This document shows positions 16,686 to 25,512 of a stretch of DNA of 64,000 nt, piece by piece (positions within the stretch are counted from its first letter, which is position 1; every line of letters starts with the position of its first letter). Under the pieces are notes generated by a model. That model ran no database searches. It saw nothing but the letters and a program-made list of their open reading frames with translations, and was not told the origin of the DNA. The position numbers and the translations under genes are program-made. This DNA comes from Bacillus sp. BA3 (GTDB lineage: Bacteria > Bacillota > Bacilli > Bacillales > DSM-1321): positions 115,754-179,753 of the forward strand of contig PIZR01000006.1 in the NCBI GenBank assembly GCA_002835675.1, given 5' to 3'.

Positions 16686-19193
16686 ATGAAAAAAGCTCTG
16701 TTATCGCTGCTTTCCCTTTTGTTGGTTCTTGCATTATTGCCGCTTGGAGGCAGCGCTGCAAATCCTGAGGAAGCCAACGTTGAGTTATGGAATGCGGTCA
16801 AGCCGCTCGAGACGACCGTGACATTCTTGAACAGCGGTGCCCATCCAGATGATGAACGCAGTGACTTTCTCGCTTACCTATCGAGAGGGTTAGGGGTAAA
16901 GACATCCAGCCTGATTGCAAACCGTGGTGAAGGAGGACAAAATGAAATTGGGGATGAACTGGACAATGCTCTTGGAATCATCCGTTCGAGGGAAATGATT
17001 GAAGCTGCGAAAATCACCGGGGTTAAGGCCTATCATCTAAGTGAAACTACCTCAGATCCCATTTATGATTTCGGCTTCTCTAAAACACCAGAGGAAACAT
17101 TAGAAAAGTGGGGCGAAGAACTCACCTATGAACGGCTTATCCGCTTTATTCGGACCTATCAGCCGGATATATTGATGCCATCCTTTCAAAATGATGATAC
17201 CCAGCATGGACATCATCGAACAATGACAATCTTAAGTGAACGTGCCTTTAAGGATGCGTCCGACCCAACAGTGTTTCCGCAACAATTGAAACAAGGGCTA
17301 TCGGTATGGCAAGTGAAAAAGTTATATTTGCCCGTTTCATCGGCAGATCAAGCAACCACTTCGATTGAAATCGGTAAATATGACCCAATATACAATATGA
17401 CTTATCCACAGCTGGGAGAACAATCCCGCTATCTGCATAAAAGCCAAGGCATGGGTTCTGATATCCCGGCAGCACCCCGCCAGATCCATCTGGATTTGAA
17501 GCAAAGCGCCGTTGATACAAAAAACCAGTCGGACCTTTTTGCAGGTGTACCTTACAATTTTACTGAATGGGCAGAAAAACTCCCCCGCTCAGCTTCAAAA
17601 TTAAAAGGTGAATTTAAATACCTGCAACGGAATTTGGACGCTGTTATTACGGCTTATCCCAATGAAAAACGTGTTTTTTCAATATCCCAAAATGCTCTTT
17701 CAAATGTTCGGTCAATTACTGCGCAAGTCAAAAAGGCAAAGCTAAGCCCTGCCATTAAGAACGACTTGCTTCATAAGCTCTCATTAAAAGAAGAGCAATT
17801 GCAAAACGTCAGTTATGTCTCCTCAGGACTCGAAGTTCAAGCTAAAGCAGTTTCAAAGATCCTGACGAAAGGCCAAAAAACGTACGTAACCGTAACCGTG
17901 AAGAATAACGGGAAACAAACCTTGAAAAAAGTCGCTGCTGCATTGAACTTACCTAAAGGATGGAAGATCAAAACTAAAGCTAAAGATGTCAATCTAGCAC
18001 CAAATAAATCAGCGACAATGACCTATCTGGTTGAAGTCCCTGAAGATGCAGCCTATTACCATGCCTATGATGAATCAACCATTACGACCAGCATTTCTTA
18101 TAAATACGGCAGCACAAAAACTTCCATCAAGGAGGAAGTGGATGGAACGATCGCTGTCCTTCCCGACGTTGGCCTTACCCTATCTCCTGAAGATATCGTC
18201 GTAAATACAGCAGATGTAAAAGAGGAAGTCCCAGTGACGGTAACCTTGAAAAACTATACAGAAGGAAAAGCATCGGCAAAGGTCGCTTTAAAAGTCCCTG
18301 AAAATTGGGGAGTTCATCCCAAAAATGCCACTGTATCATTTAAAGAAAAATCAGAAGAAAGACAAGTGAAGTTCACCCTAAGACCGCCTAAGGCAATACA
18401 AAATGGCGAATATCAGGTGAAGGCAGCTGCTACTGTCAATGGGAAAACCTTTGATTCGACCATTCAGGAAATTTCCTATGACCATATCGGAACATTCTAT
18501 TACCAATACCCAGCAGCTATCAATACCGTTGCATTTGAGCTTTTGAAGCCAGCTTCATTAAAAGTGGGGTACATTGAAAGCGGATTCGATAAAGTGGCAG
18601 ATTACTTAAGCAATGCAGGTCTGAACATTACGAAGTTAACTGCAGCTGATTTAGCTGAAGGTGATTTAAGTCAATATGACACGATCGTTACAGGCATCCG
18701 TGCCTATCTATCGAGGGAAGATTTAAAGGCAAATAACGCGCGCTTACTTGAATATGTGGAAAATGGCGGCCATCTCGTCGTGCAATACCATAAACCGGGT
18801 GATGGATGGGATGCAATGAAGACTGCTCCATATCCTCTTACCCTCGGGAATCCTTCCATTCGCTGGCGGGTAACCGATGAAAAAGCCACGGTAAACGTGT
18901 CGAAGCCAGAATCAGCGCTTTTTAACTATCCAAATAAAATAACAAGTGATGACTGGAGCAATTGGGTCCAAGAAAGAGGATTGTATTTCCCAATGGAATG
19001 GGATGAACGATATGAAACATTCATATCCATGGCTGATCCAAATGAAGAACCATTTGATGGCGGAATTCTCATGGCTAAATACGGTAATGGCACCTACCTC
19101 TACACCAACCTTGTGCTATATAGGCAAATTCAAGGCCAAGTTCCAGGCGGATATCGAATCATGACGAACTTGATTAGTTATGGTGCCAAGTAA
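16686..19193 (+). CDS. secreted PIG-L-type deacetylase with NEW3-like and amidotransferase-like domains
   Basis: An 835-residue exported protein. Signal peptide at residues 1-25 (KKALLSLLSLLLVLALLPL, then GGSAA). The PIG-L/LmbE zinc de-N-acetylase domain follows, with metal motif AHPDDE at residues 52-57 and QHGHHRTM at 173-180. The middle (about 385-600) has two beta-rich repeats of the NEW3/CARDB kind (VTVTVKNNGKQTLKKVAAAL; VPVTVTLKNYTEGKASAKVA). The C-terminus (about 635-835) resembles ThuA/class I amidotransferase-like folds (YDTIVTGIRAY, GGHLVVQYHKPGDGWD). The start ATG 16686 follows GAAGGGGG at 10 bases; a TTG at 16665 is rejected because it lies before that site. It is divergent from the ROK operon with a shared operator region, so it probably removes acetyl groups outside the cell from a substrate that the ABC system then imports. 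The substrate is unknown. Confidence 0.85.
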   Translation: MKKALLSLLSLLLVLALLPLGGSAANPEEANVELWNAVKPLETTVTFLNSGAHPDDERSDFLAYLSRGLGVKTSSLIANRGEGGQNEIGDELDNALGIIRSREMIEAAKITGVKAYHLSETTSDPIYDFGFSKTPEETLEKWGEELTYERLIRFIRTYQPDILMPSFQNDDTQHGHHRTMTILSERAFKDASDPTVFPQQLKQGLSVWQVKKLYLPVSSADQATTSIEIGKYDPIYNMTYPQLGEQSRYLHKSQGMGSDIPAAPRQIHLDLKQSAVDTKNQSDLFAGVPYNFTEWAEKLPRSASKLKGEFKYLQRNLDAVITAYPNEKRVFSISQNALSNVRSITAQVKKAKLSPAIKNDLLHKLSLKEEQLQNVSYVSSGLEVQAKAVSKILTKGQKTYVTVTVKNNGKQTLKKVAAALNLPKGWKIKTKAKDVNLAPNKSATMTYLVEVPEDAAYYHAYDESTITTSISYKYGSTKTSIKEEVDGTIAVLPDVGLTLSPEDIVVNTADVKEEVPVTVTLKNYTEGKASAKVALKVPENWGVHPKNATVSFKEKSEERQVKFTLRPPKAIQNGEYQVKAAATVNGKTFDSTIQEISYDHIGTFYYQYPAAINTVAFELLKPASLKVGYIESGFDKVADYLSNAGLNITKLTAADLAEGDLSQYDTIVTGIRAYLSREDLKANNARLLEYVENGGHLVVQYHKPGDGWDAMKTAPYPLTLGNPSIRWRVTDEKATVNVSKPESALFNYPNKITSDDWSNWVQERGLYFPMEWDERYETFISMADPNEEPFDGGILMAKYGNGTYLYTNLVLYRQIQGQVPGGYRIMTNLISYGAK

Positions 19194-19202
19194 AAAAAGA
19201 AG

Positions 19203-19242
19203 AAACCTATGCATGTGTCGAATGCATAGGTTTTTCTTTTTT
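19203..19242 (+). terminator. terminator of the PIG-L gene
   Basis: Perfect 12-bp stem AAACCTATGCAT / ATGCATAGGTTT, then TTCTTTTTTT. Confidence 0.92.
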
Positions 19243-19296
19243 TGATGTTTACCAATTGAAGCCATCGCCTCACTGATTCCTGCTCTAAAAACAAAA

Positions 19297-19387
19297 AAAG
19301 TTATGCACAAAGATGAAGGAAAGGCTCCATGCGTTTGGGTTTCCCCTCATTTCCCGCATACCTTTGTCCACACTTCATGCACAACTT
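19297..19387. repeat. intergenic element with inverted DnaA-box-like ends, copy 1
   Basis: Begins AAAGTTATGCACA (19297-19309) and ends ATGCACAACTT (19377-19387), which is nearly its reverse complement. The interior has GAAGGAAAGG and TTTCCCC tracts that can pair. The same layout recurs at 39507-39585. TTATGCACA fits the general DnaA-box pattern TTATNCACA. Confidence 0.65.
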
Positions 19388-19424
19388 CATTCATGATTTA
19401 CATCATCTCTTATAGTGCTTTCCG

Positions 19425-20159
19425 TTAAAGCACTTTGCTCAAGAATGCTTTCGTTCTTTCGTGCTGAGGGTTACCGAATAATTCATTCGGCTCATTTTCT
19501 TCCACGATATACCCTCCATCCATGAATATCACCCTGTCCCCGACTTCCCGGGCAAAGCCCATTTCATGCGTAACAACGACCATTGTCATGCCTTCTTTTG
19601 CAAGTTGTTTCATTACCTCCAAAACATCGCCGACCATTTCAGGGTCAAGGGCCGAAGTCGGTTCATCAAATAGCATGATCTTCGGATTCATCGCCAATGC
19701 CCTTGCGATTGCGACCCGCTGTTTTTGTCCGCCGGAAAGTTCCCCTGGATAGCTATTTGCTTTTTCCTTTAGACCAACCTTATCCAATAACTCAAGCGCT
19801 AACCTTCTCGCTTCCGCTTTATCGGTGGCACGAATTTTAATAGGACCCAAGGTTATGTTCTCCAAAACGGTTTTATGGGGAAATAGATTGAAATGTTGAA
19901 AAACCATTCCAACCTCTTGCCGGACTTTGTTTATATTGATTTTCCTTTTAGGATCGGTTATATCATGTCCGTTAATGACCACCTCACCGCCCGTAACTTC
20001 CTCAAGGAGATTCAGGCAACGCAGGAAGGTACTCTTTCCAGATCCAGAAGGGCCTATTACGCAAATTACTTCCTTTTCCTGCACTTCAGCGTTGATATCT
20101 TTTAAAACCTCGACAGTTCCAAATGATTTTCTCAGGTTTTTTACAGTAATGATGCTCAT
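19425..20159 (-). CDS. polar amino-acid ABC transporter ATP-binding protein
   Basis: A 244-residue ATPase of the polar amino-acid uptake (PAAT) family: Walker [10 protein letters not shown], signature LSGGQKQR, Walker [17 protein letters not shown], switch His in [12 protein letters not shown]. It overlaps the permease gene by 4 bases (ATGA) and is last in the operon binding protein-permease-ATPase. It is similar to both GlnQ and ArtR/YqiZ of B. subtilis, so the ligand (glutamine, arginine or another polar amino acid) is not decided here. A small hairpin (AGTGCTTT / AAAGCACT, 19414-19434) spans the stop codon but lacks a T run. Confidence 0.9.
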   Translation of the reverse strand: MSIITVKNLRKSFGTVEVLKDINAEVQEKEVICVIGPSGSGKSTFLRCLNLLEEVTGGEVVINGHDITDPKRKININKVRQEVGMVFQHFNLFPHKTVLENITLGPIKIRATDKAEARRLALELLDKVGLKEKANSYPGELSGGQKQRVAIARALAMNPKIMLFDEPTSALDPEMVGDVLEVMKQLAKEGMTMVVVTHEMGFAREVGDRVIFMDGGYIVEENEPNELFGNPQHERTKAFLSKVL

Positions 20160-20800
20160 CGAACTTGTACCCTCCTTTCTATGAAATTAGCAATTAGGGT
20201 TAACAAATAGATGATGATAAAGTAAATCACACCAACGGCCAGCCAAATCTTGAACGCTTCAAAGGTTGCCGAAGCTTGAATCTGACCTTGCTGGGTTAAA
20301 TCGGCTATACCAATGACGGATAATAGAGAAGTGTCTTTCAAGCTGATGATCGATTGGTTCGTAATGGTAGGGAGCATCCTTCTGAAGGCTTGCGGAAGCA
20401 CGACATATCTCATTGTTTGGGTTCCAGTGAACCCGATGGATCTTGCCGCTTCCGTTTGTCCTTTATCGATGGATTGTATCCCAGCCCTTATTATTTCAGC
20501 AAAATATGCCCCTGCATTGATTGCAACGGTAATTATACCAGCTGTTGTACTGTCCAAAGAAATCAAATTCAGTGAATTCACACCAAAATAGATAAAAAAT
20601 AACTGAACGATGAACGGTGTCCCTCGTATCGCATCCACATAAACCTTTGCAATCCAGTTCAAGATTTTGATGGGGGCAAGTCGCAGCAACGCGACAAGTA
20701 AACCAATCAAAAAACCTAGGATAATGGCAATCACAAAGATATAAAGTGTCACCTGAAGTCCTTTTAATAAAATAGGCAATGCCGCAACAATTATATCCAT
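20156..20800 (-). CDS. polar amino-acid ABC transporter permease
   Basis: A 214-residue permease with about five membrane helices ([59 protein letters not shown]) and the His/Glu/Gln family coupling loop [21 protein letters not shown]. The start ATG 20800 is chosen over GTG 20809 because AAAGGGG is then about 8 bases upstream. It follows the binding-protein gene after 64 bases that contain an internal hairpin, and overlaps the ATPase gene by 4 bases. Confidence 0.9.
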   Translation of the reverse strand: MDIIVAALPILLKGLQVTLYIFVIAIILGFLIGLLVALLRLAPIKILNWIAKVYVDAIRGTPFIVQLFFIYFGVNSLNLISLDSTTAGIITVAINAGAYFAEIIRAGIQSIDKGQTEAARSIGFTGTQTMRYVVLPQAFRRMLPTITNQSIISLKDTSLLSVIGIADLTQQGQIQASATFEAFKIWLAVGVIYFIIIYLLTLIANFIERRVQVR

Positions 20801-20814
20801 TTCTTTCACCCCTT

Positions 20815-20844
20815 TGAAAAAGAAAGCGCGCCATAAGCGCGCTT
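20815..20844 (-). terminator. intercistronic hairpin, partial terminator or mRNA stabiliser
   Basis: On the minus strand AAGCGCGC / GCGCGCTT with a 5-base loop is followed by TCTTTTTC. It sits between the binding-protein and permease genes, a common device for making more binding protein than membrane components. Confidence 0.65.
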
Positions 20845-20864
20845 ATTGAGCTTTAATCTATTGT

Positions 20865-21641
20865 TTATTCACCAAGATACGTTTTTATTATTTCATCATA
20901 CGTGCCGTCTTTTTTAAGATTGGCAAGTCCATCATTTATTTTCTTCAATAGATCCTCGTTTTGCCCTTTCAATACAGCAATTCCATATTGGTCACCATTC
21001 AAACGGTCACCTACGATTTTCAACCCAAGATCTTTTTGGGCGATCGCATAGGAGATAACCGGGTAATCTTCTATAAGGGCATCGGCGTTGCCATTGGCCA
21101 CTTCCTGGAACATCGCTGGACTATCATTGAATTGAACAACTTTAATTCCTAGTTTCGTAGCATTATCCTGTGCATATTTAGCACCTGTTGTTCCTTTTTT
21201 CACTGCAATGGTTTTTCCTTTAAGATCTTTAACAGTTTTAGTACTTGTATTCTCTTTTTTAACAACAATCGTTAATCCTGCATCAAAATACGGAGTCGAG
21301 AAATCCACTACCTTTTTTCTTTCCTCTGTAATGCTCATTCCCGCAATGGCCACATCAAGCTGATTGGCTTGCATAGCCGGGATGATTCCACCGAAATCCA
21401 TTGGAGACAATTTGATTTTAAAATCCTGGTCTTTTGCGATTGCATTGATTAATTCAATATCAATACCTTTATAGTCGTTCCCCTCTTTAAATTCAAAAGG
21501 AGGATAAGTCGTATCCACACCAACTTTATATACCTTTTCAGGGTTCTTGTCCTCACCTGCATTTTTTTCTTCATTGGTTCCACAAGCCGAGATAAAGATA
21601 GTTAGAATCAAAAACATACTAAGTAAACCAAGTTTCTTCAT
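20865..21641 (-). CDS. polar amino-acid ABC transporter substrate-binding lipoprotein
   Basis: A 258-residue extracellular binding protein of SBP family 3. Lipobox ISAC (Cys20); ligand-fold motifs VGVDTTYPPFEFKEG, GIDIELINAIAKD, MDFGGIIPAMQANQLDVAIAG, and the signature stretch MSITEERKKVVDFSTPYFDAG. It heads the transporter operon. Start ATG 21641 with GGAGTG 7 bases upstream. Amino-acid specificity (glutamine, arginine, cystine) cannot be told with confidence. Confidence 0.9.
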   Translation of the reverse strand: MKKLGLLSMFLILTIFISACGTNEEKNAGEDKNPEKVYKVGVDTTYPPFEFKEGNDYKGIDIELINAIAKDQDFKIKLSPMDFGGIIPAMQANQLDVAIAGMSITEERKKVVDFSTPYFDAGLTIVVKKENTSTKTVKDLKGKTIAVKKGTTGAKYAQDNATKLGIKVVQFNDSPAMFQEVANGNADALIEDYPVISYAIAQKDLGLKIVGDRLNGDQYGIAVLKGQNEDLLKKINDGLANLKKDGTYDEIIKTYLGE

Positions 21642-21898
21642 TCAAATCACTCCAATTCTTAAATTATACGTGATAATAAATAATTCTCCCTATAATATAG
21701 CATAAGAATAAAGTATTATAATATGAATTTTTAGAATAAATATTATTTTCTCCAAATAATTTTTATGGATGTTTTTCCTAATATTGTTTCAGTGATGGAA
21801 AATAGAAAAAGGATATGGTTTACCAGGTCAGTTTTTGAAATCCCTAATAGGAGACACCCATTTAAGATCATTGGAAGATTGATTATCGATGCAACAAA
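21642..21898. other. AT-rich region between two leftward operons
   Basis: About 250 bases upstream of the amino-acid transporter operon. It must carry that operon's promoter; on the minus strand the stretch around 21690-21720 is TATA-rich, but no clear -35/-10 pair stands out. An open frame at 21765-21983 (plus) runs through the terminator at 21899 and is not believed. Confidence 0.5.
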
Positions 21899-21926
21899 TA
21901 AAAGGAACCATTATGGTTCCTTTTAT
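21899..21926 (-). terminator. terminator of the nik operon
   Basis: Perfect stem AAAGGAACC / GGTTCCTTT with loop ATTAT, followed on the minus strand by TTATTTG; 100 bases past the last nik gene. Confidence 0.8.
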
Positions 21927-22025
21927 GCCCTACAATATGTGCTTCAGAAGCAATATAAACAAGAGCCCCGATTATCAAACTGAAATTGAGGCCTTCTAAT
22001 CAATAAATATCCTTCTAGACTAAGT

Positions 22026-22841
22026 CTAGTTAGTCCTCGTCGGAAGAGAACGAAAACGCGGATGCTCAGCGAGTATAGAACTTCTCATCTGTTTAACGAC
22101 AGGATGTTCTGACGAAAAAAACTGATCTTTAGAATTGTAATGCTCGATTAATTCTCCTTTTTCCAGTACACCCAAAGTATCAGAGATTGAATAAGCCGCT
22201 TTAATATCATGTGTAATAAATAGATAAGATAAGCCGAAGTCTTTTTTCAACTCACTTAATAATTCTAAAATCAGTGTTTGATTAACCATATCCAGACTGC
22301 TTACGGATTCGTCCAAGACGATTAGCAGTGGCTTAAGAGAGATTGCTCTAGCAATATTAATCCTTTGCAATTGTCCACCGCTAAATTGGTGTGGGTATTT
22401 TTTCAAATCCTTCTCACTTAGGCCCACTCTTTCCAATAACTCAATAACCGTTCTTTTTTGTTCGGCTACGGTTAGTTTTTCATAGTTTTCTAATGGCTCG
22501 CCTATAATACTTTCGGCTGTCATTCGTGGATTGACAGCTGAATATGAATCCTGAAAGACGACTTGTAGATCTCGGCGTATCTTTTGTCGGGTAAGCTTAT
22601 CAGCAGTATAGATATCCTGCCCTTGAAACAGAACCTGTCCTTGCTGTGGACGTTCTAAACCAAGGATCACTTTTCCTAATGTACTTTTTCCAGCTCCACT
22701 CGTGCCAAGTAGCCCTAAACATGTTCCTTCGTCTATAGAGAGGGAAATGTCAGTGAGTACTTTTTTAGAATGCTCTTTCCATTTTAAAAAAGTATGAGAA
22801 TTATAGCTATGAGTTACTGCTTTTACTTGTAATAAACTCAT
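22026..22841 (-). CDS. nikE: nickel/peptide-type ABC transporter ATP-binding protein (NikE-like)
   Basis: A 271-residue ATPase of the Opp/Nik group, fifth gene of a complete five-gene importer. Walker A GTSGAGKST, signature FSGGQLQR, Walker B LIVLDESVSSLDM (here DES instead of the more usual DEP), switch His FITHDIKAAYSI. It pairs with the NikD-like ATPase 33 bases upstream to drive the NikBC channel. Start ATG 22841 behind GAGGGGTG. The metal assignment rests on the NikA homologue at the head of the operon. Confidence 0.85.
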   Translation of the reverse strand: MSLLQVKAVTHSYNSHTFLKWKEHSKKVLTDISLSIDEGTCLGLLGTSGAGKSTLGKVILGLERPQQGQVLFQGQDIYTADKLTRQKIRRDLQVVFQDSYSAVNPRMTAESIIGEPLENYEKLTVAEQKRTVIELLERVGLSEKDLKKYPHQFSGGQLQRINIARAISLKPLLIVLDESVSSLDMVNQTLILELLSELKKDFGLSYLFITHDIKAAYSISDTLGVLEKGELIEHYNSKDQFFSSEHPVVKQMRSSILAEHPRFRSLPTRTN

Positions 22842-22874
22842 TTATTCACCCCTCAAAAGAATGCAGTCCATATA

Positions 22875-23711
22875 TCACAACATATGGGTGATAGGTTCTT
22901 CATGTTTAATGCTAAGGCGGGCATTTAGCAGTTTCTTGGTATACTCATGCTGCGGATTATCAAATAATTCAAATACATTTGCAGTTTCTACAATTCTGCC
23001 ATGTTGCATAACGACTACATCATCTGCCATTTCAGAAATTACTCCTAAATCATGAGAAATGAGTAAAATGGATGTTCCATATTCAGAACGAATTTTATCC
23101 AAGTGGCGAAGTACTTGTAATTGGTTATGAACGTCGAGTGCAGTTGTCGGCTCATCAGCAATAATAACGGTAGGATTTAAACATGCGGCCATCGCAATCA
23201 TCACGCGTTGAAGCATACCTCCACTCAATTGAAAAGGATAGCTTTTTAATAGTTTCGCGGGATCTGGCAGGTTTACATTTTGCATCGCATCGATGGCAAG
23301 CTCTTTTGCTTGTTTTTTATTCAATGAGGTATGAGACCTAATCGTTTCGATAAATTGATTGCCAATTGTAAAAACAGGCGTAAATGCATTCATCGGATTT
23401 TGCATAATAAAGGCAATATCCTTGCCACGGATTTCACGTATTTCATTATCGTCCAAACCATTCAATTCTCGTCCTTGGAGGGTAATGCTGCCTTTAATTG
23501 TCGTTGTTTTCCGGTCAAGAAGCTGTAGAATGGACATACTCGTAACTGTTTTACCACTCCCACTTTCCCCAACAAGACCCAATACCTTCCCTTTTTCCAG
23601 TTCAAAATTAATATCCTGAACGAGGGTGGAAGCACCTTCCTTTGTTTGTACTTGTACATGTAGATCGCTCACTGTTAATACATTCGACCGTTCTGTTCTC
23701 AATCTTCTCAT
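22875..23711 (-). CDS. nikD: nickel/peptide-type ABC transporter ATP-binding protein (NikD-like)
   Basis: A 278-residue ATPase: Walker A GESGSGKT, Q-loop region FIMQNPMNAFTPVFTIGNQF typical of OppD/NikD, signature LSGGMLQR, Walker B VIIADEPTTALDV, switch His LISHDLGVIS. The annotated ATG at 23711 directly abuts AAAGGA; the TTG at 23702 would have a better 9-base spacing, so the true start may be three codons later. It follows nikC after 9 bases. Confidence 0.85.
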   Translation of the reverse strand: MRRLRTERSNVLTVSDLHVQVQTKEGASTLVQDINFELEKGKVLGLVGESGSGKTVTSMSILQLLDRKTTTIKGSITLQGRELNGLDDNEIREIRGKDIAFIMQNPMNAFTPVFTIGNQFIETIRSHTSLNKKQAKELAIDAMQNVNLPDPAKLLKSYPFQLSGGMLQRVMIAMAACLNPTVIIADEPTTALDVHNQLQVLRHLDKIRSEYGTSILLISHDLGVISEMADDVVVMQHGRIVETANVFELFDNPQHEYTKKLLNARLSIKHEEPITHML

Positions 23712-23720
23712 TCCTTTTTA

Positions 23721-24551
23721 TTAACGACGTTTGACTCCAAAACGTTCTGATAGCGCTTCGCCTAATAAATTGAAGGTGACGACAACAAGCATAATCATCA
23801 AACCTGGATATAGCATTAATTCTGGATTCGTCCGAATATAGGATTTCCCTTCATGAATCATTGCTCCCCATTCTGGTGTAGGGGGTTGCACGCCCAAACC
23901 TAGAAACGACATGGCCGATATATCCATGATTGCCCAACCCATTTCTAATGTACCCATAACAGCGAGCGGAGGAAGAACATTTGGAACAATATGTTTCTTT
24001 ATTATCTTCCATTGAGAAGAACCGCTTATTTTAGCTGCCGCTATATAGTTTTGTTCTTTTAGACTAAGCACCATTCCTCGGAAAATTCTCGCATAATACA
24101 CCCATTGCACAAGCATCAATGCTATGATGACCTGTTTAAGGCCAGGTCCCAATATACCAACAAGGCCAAGAATGAGCAAAAGATTCGGAAATGCCATAAC
24201 ACCATCACACAGTCTCATTAGCACCTGGTCCACCCATCCACCTTTATAACCAGCAATGGTTCCGACAATCAAACCGATGCCTAAAGATGAAATAAAGATT
24301 AATGTAGCAAATCCTAACGAAATGCGAGCTCCATATAAGATGCGTGATAACGTACATCGTCCTAAATGATCCGTTCCCAATGGATACTCAAAGGAAGATG
24401 GCTGTAGTTTATTAGCTAAATTGACAGCAATAGGATCATTAGGTGCAATCCATGGAGCCAAGATGGTGATGATAAATAGGAAGCATAATATTATTGAACA
24501 AAGGACAATCACTTTCTGACTTCTCATCATAATACGAAGACTTGTTATCAT
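23721..24551 (-). CDS. nikC: nickel/peptide-type ABC transporter permease (NikC-like)
   Basis: A 276-residue OppC/NikC-family permease with about six helices, the N-terminal extension APWIAPNDPIAVNLANKLQP and the coupling loop AAKISGSSQWKIIKKHIVPN. The start ATG 24551 is chosen because AAAGGAGGG lies 8 bases upstream and the ATG then overlaps the nikB stop (ATGA); a longer open frame from 24593 would overlap nikB by 46 bases. The length equals that of E. coli NikC within one residue. Confidence 0.88.
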   Translation of the reverse strand: MITSLRIMMRSQKVIVLCSIILCFLFIITILAPWIAPNDPIAVNLANKLQPSSFEYPLGTDHLGRCTLSRILYGARISLGFATLIFISSLGIGLIVGTIAGYKGGWVDQVLMRLCDGVMAFPNLLLILGLVGILGPGLKQVIIALMLVQWVYYARIFRGMVLSLKEQNYIAAAKISGSSQWKIIKKHIVPNVLPPLAVMGTLEMGWAIMDISAMSFLGLGVQPPTPEWGAMIHEGKSYIRTNPELMLYPGLMIMLVVVTFNLLGEALSERFGVKRR

Positions 24552-25492
24552 TGACGTTGCCCTCCTTTTCTGGAGATGCGTGGGTCGATACACATTTGGA
24601 TTAGGTCAACAATCAAGTTGCTAAAAATGAATAGTCCCGCAGCTAAAAGCACATAGCATTGAATGACAGGAACATCCCGATTAAAAATAGCTTCAATGAA
24701 ATAACGACCAAATCCTGGCCAGGAAAAAACCGCTTCGACGATAATGGTTCCAGTCAGCAGCTTTCCTAAATTCATCCCCAGTCCAGTAATCATAGGGGAT
24801 ATGGCTATTCTCAATACATGTTTTCCCATAATGACTTTTTTATGAATCCCTCTTGTGCGTGCAAAAAGGACATAAGGTTCTTGTAAATTTTCAAGAACGC
24901 TAGCACGTAATAGTCGAGTATACAAAGCTATTAATGGCAAAGCTAAAGTAACGGAAGGAAGAACCAGATGTTGCCAAGTCCCGATTCCTTCGACAGGAAA
25001 TAGGTCGAGTTTAACAGAAAAGAAAAAAATCAATAAATAACCAAGCCAAAAAGAAGGGATGGACGCCCCGAAAAAAGAGAGAAGGCGACTAAAATGGTCA
25101 ATACCACTGTTTTTCTTTATGCCTGCCAAAAACCCAAGAGGGACACTGACCAGGATAGCTAATATGATGCTACCTAAAGCTAACTGAATGGTCGCTGGCA
25201 TTCGATAGGTAACCTCTTCCCAAACAGGTTTATTCGAAAGATAAGATATGCCAAAATCAAATTGGCATATCTTAATAATAGAATTTACATATTGAACATG
25301 GAGGGGTTGATCTAAGCCGAACTCATGTCTTTTCTGAGCCAATATCTCATCTGTAGATTGGATATGTGCAGCAGATAAATATGCCTCAGCTGGGTCCACG
25401 GGTGAAAGGTGAATCATTCCAAACGTTAGAAGAGTGGCCAAAAGAAAGATAGGAATAATGGCCATAATTCGTTTCAAGATATAAGTGCCCAT
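24548..25492 (-). CDS. nikB: nickel/peptide-type ABC transporter permease (NikB-like)
   Basis: A 314-residue OppB/NikB-family permease with about six helices. The N-terminal helix (IMAIIPIFLLATLLTFGMIH), the LSPVDPAEAYL segment and the coupling region RTRGIHKKVIMGKHVLRIAI match the family. Start ATG 25492 with AGGAGGG 6-7 bases upstream; the stop overlaps the nikC start by 4 bases. It forms the membrane channel with NikC. Confidence 0.88.
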   Translation of the reverse strand: MGTYILKRIMAIIPIFLLATLLTFGMIHLSPVDPAEAYLSAAHIQSTDEILAQKRHEFGLDQPLHVQYVNSIIKICQFDFGISYLSNKPVWEEVTYRMPATIQLALGSIILAILVSVPLGFLAGIKKNSGIDHFSRLLSFFGASIPSFWLGYLLIFFFSVKLDLFPVEGIGTWQHLVLPSVTLALPLIALYTRLLRASVLENLQEPYVLFARTRGIHKKVIMGKHVLRIAISPMITGLGMNLGKLLTGTIIVEAVFSWPGFGRYFIEAIFNRDVPVIQCYVLLAAGLFIFSNLIVDLIQMCIDPRISRKGGQRQ

Positions 25493-25512
25493 GAAAACCC
25501 TCCTGTAACTTA

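Noticed and set aside
19203..19242. Hairpin after the PIG-L gene as a regulatory palindrome
   Set aside because: The long T run directly after the stem makes it an ordinary terminator.
21765..21983. 72-codon plus-strand frame
   Set aside because: It reads straight through the nik operon terminator hairpin and lacks a ribosome binding site.
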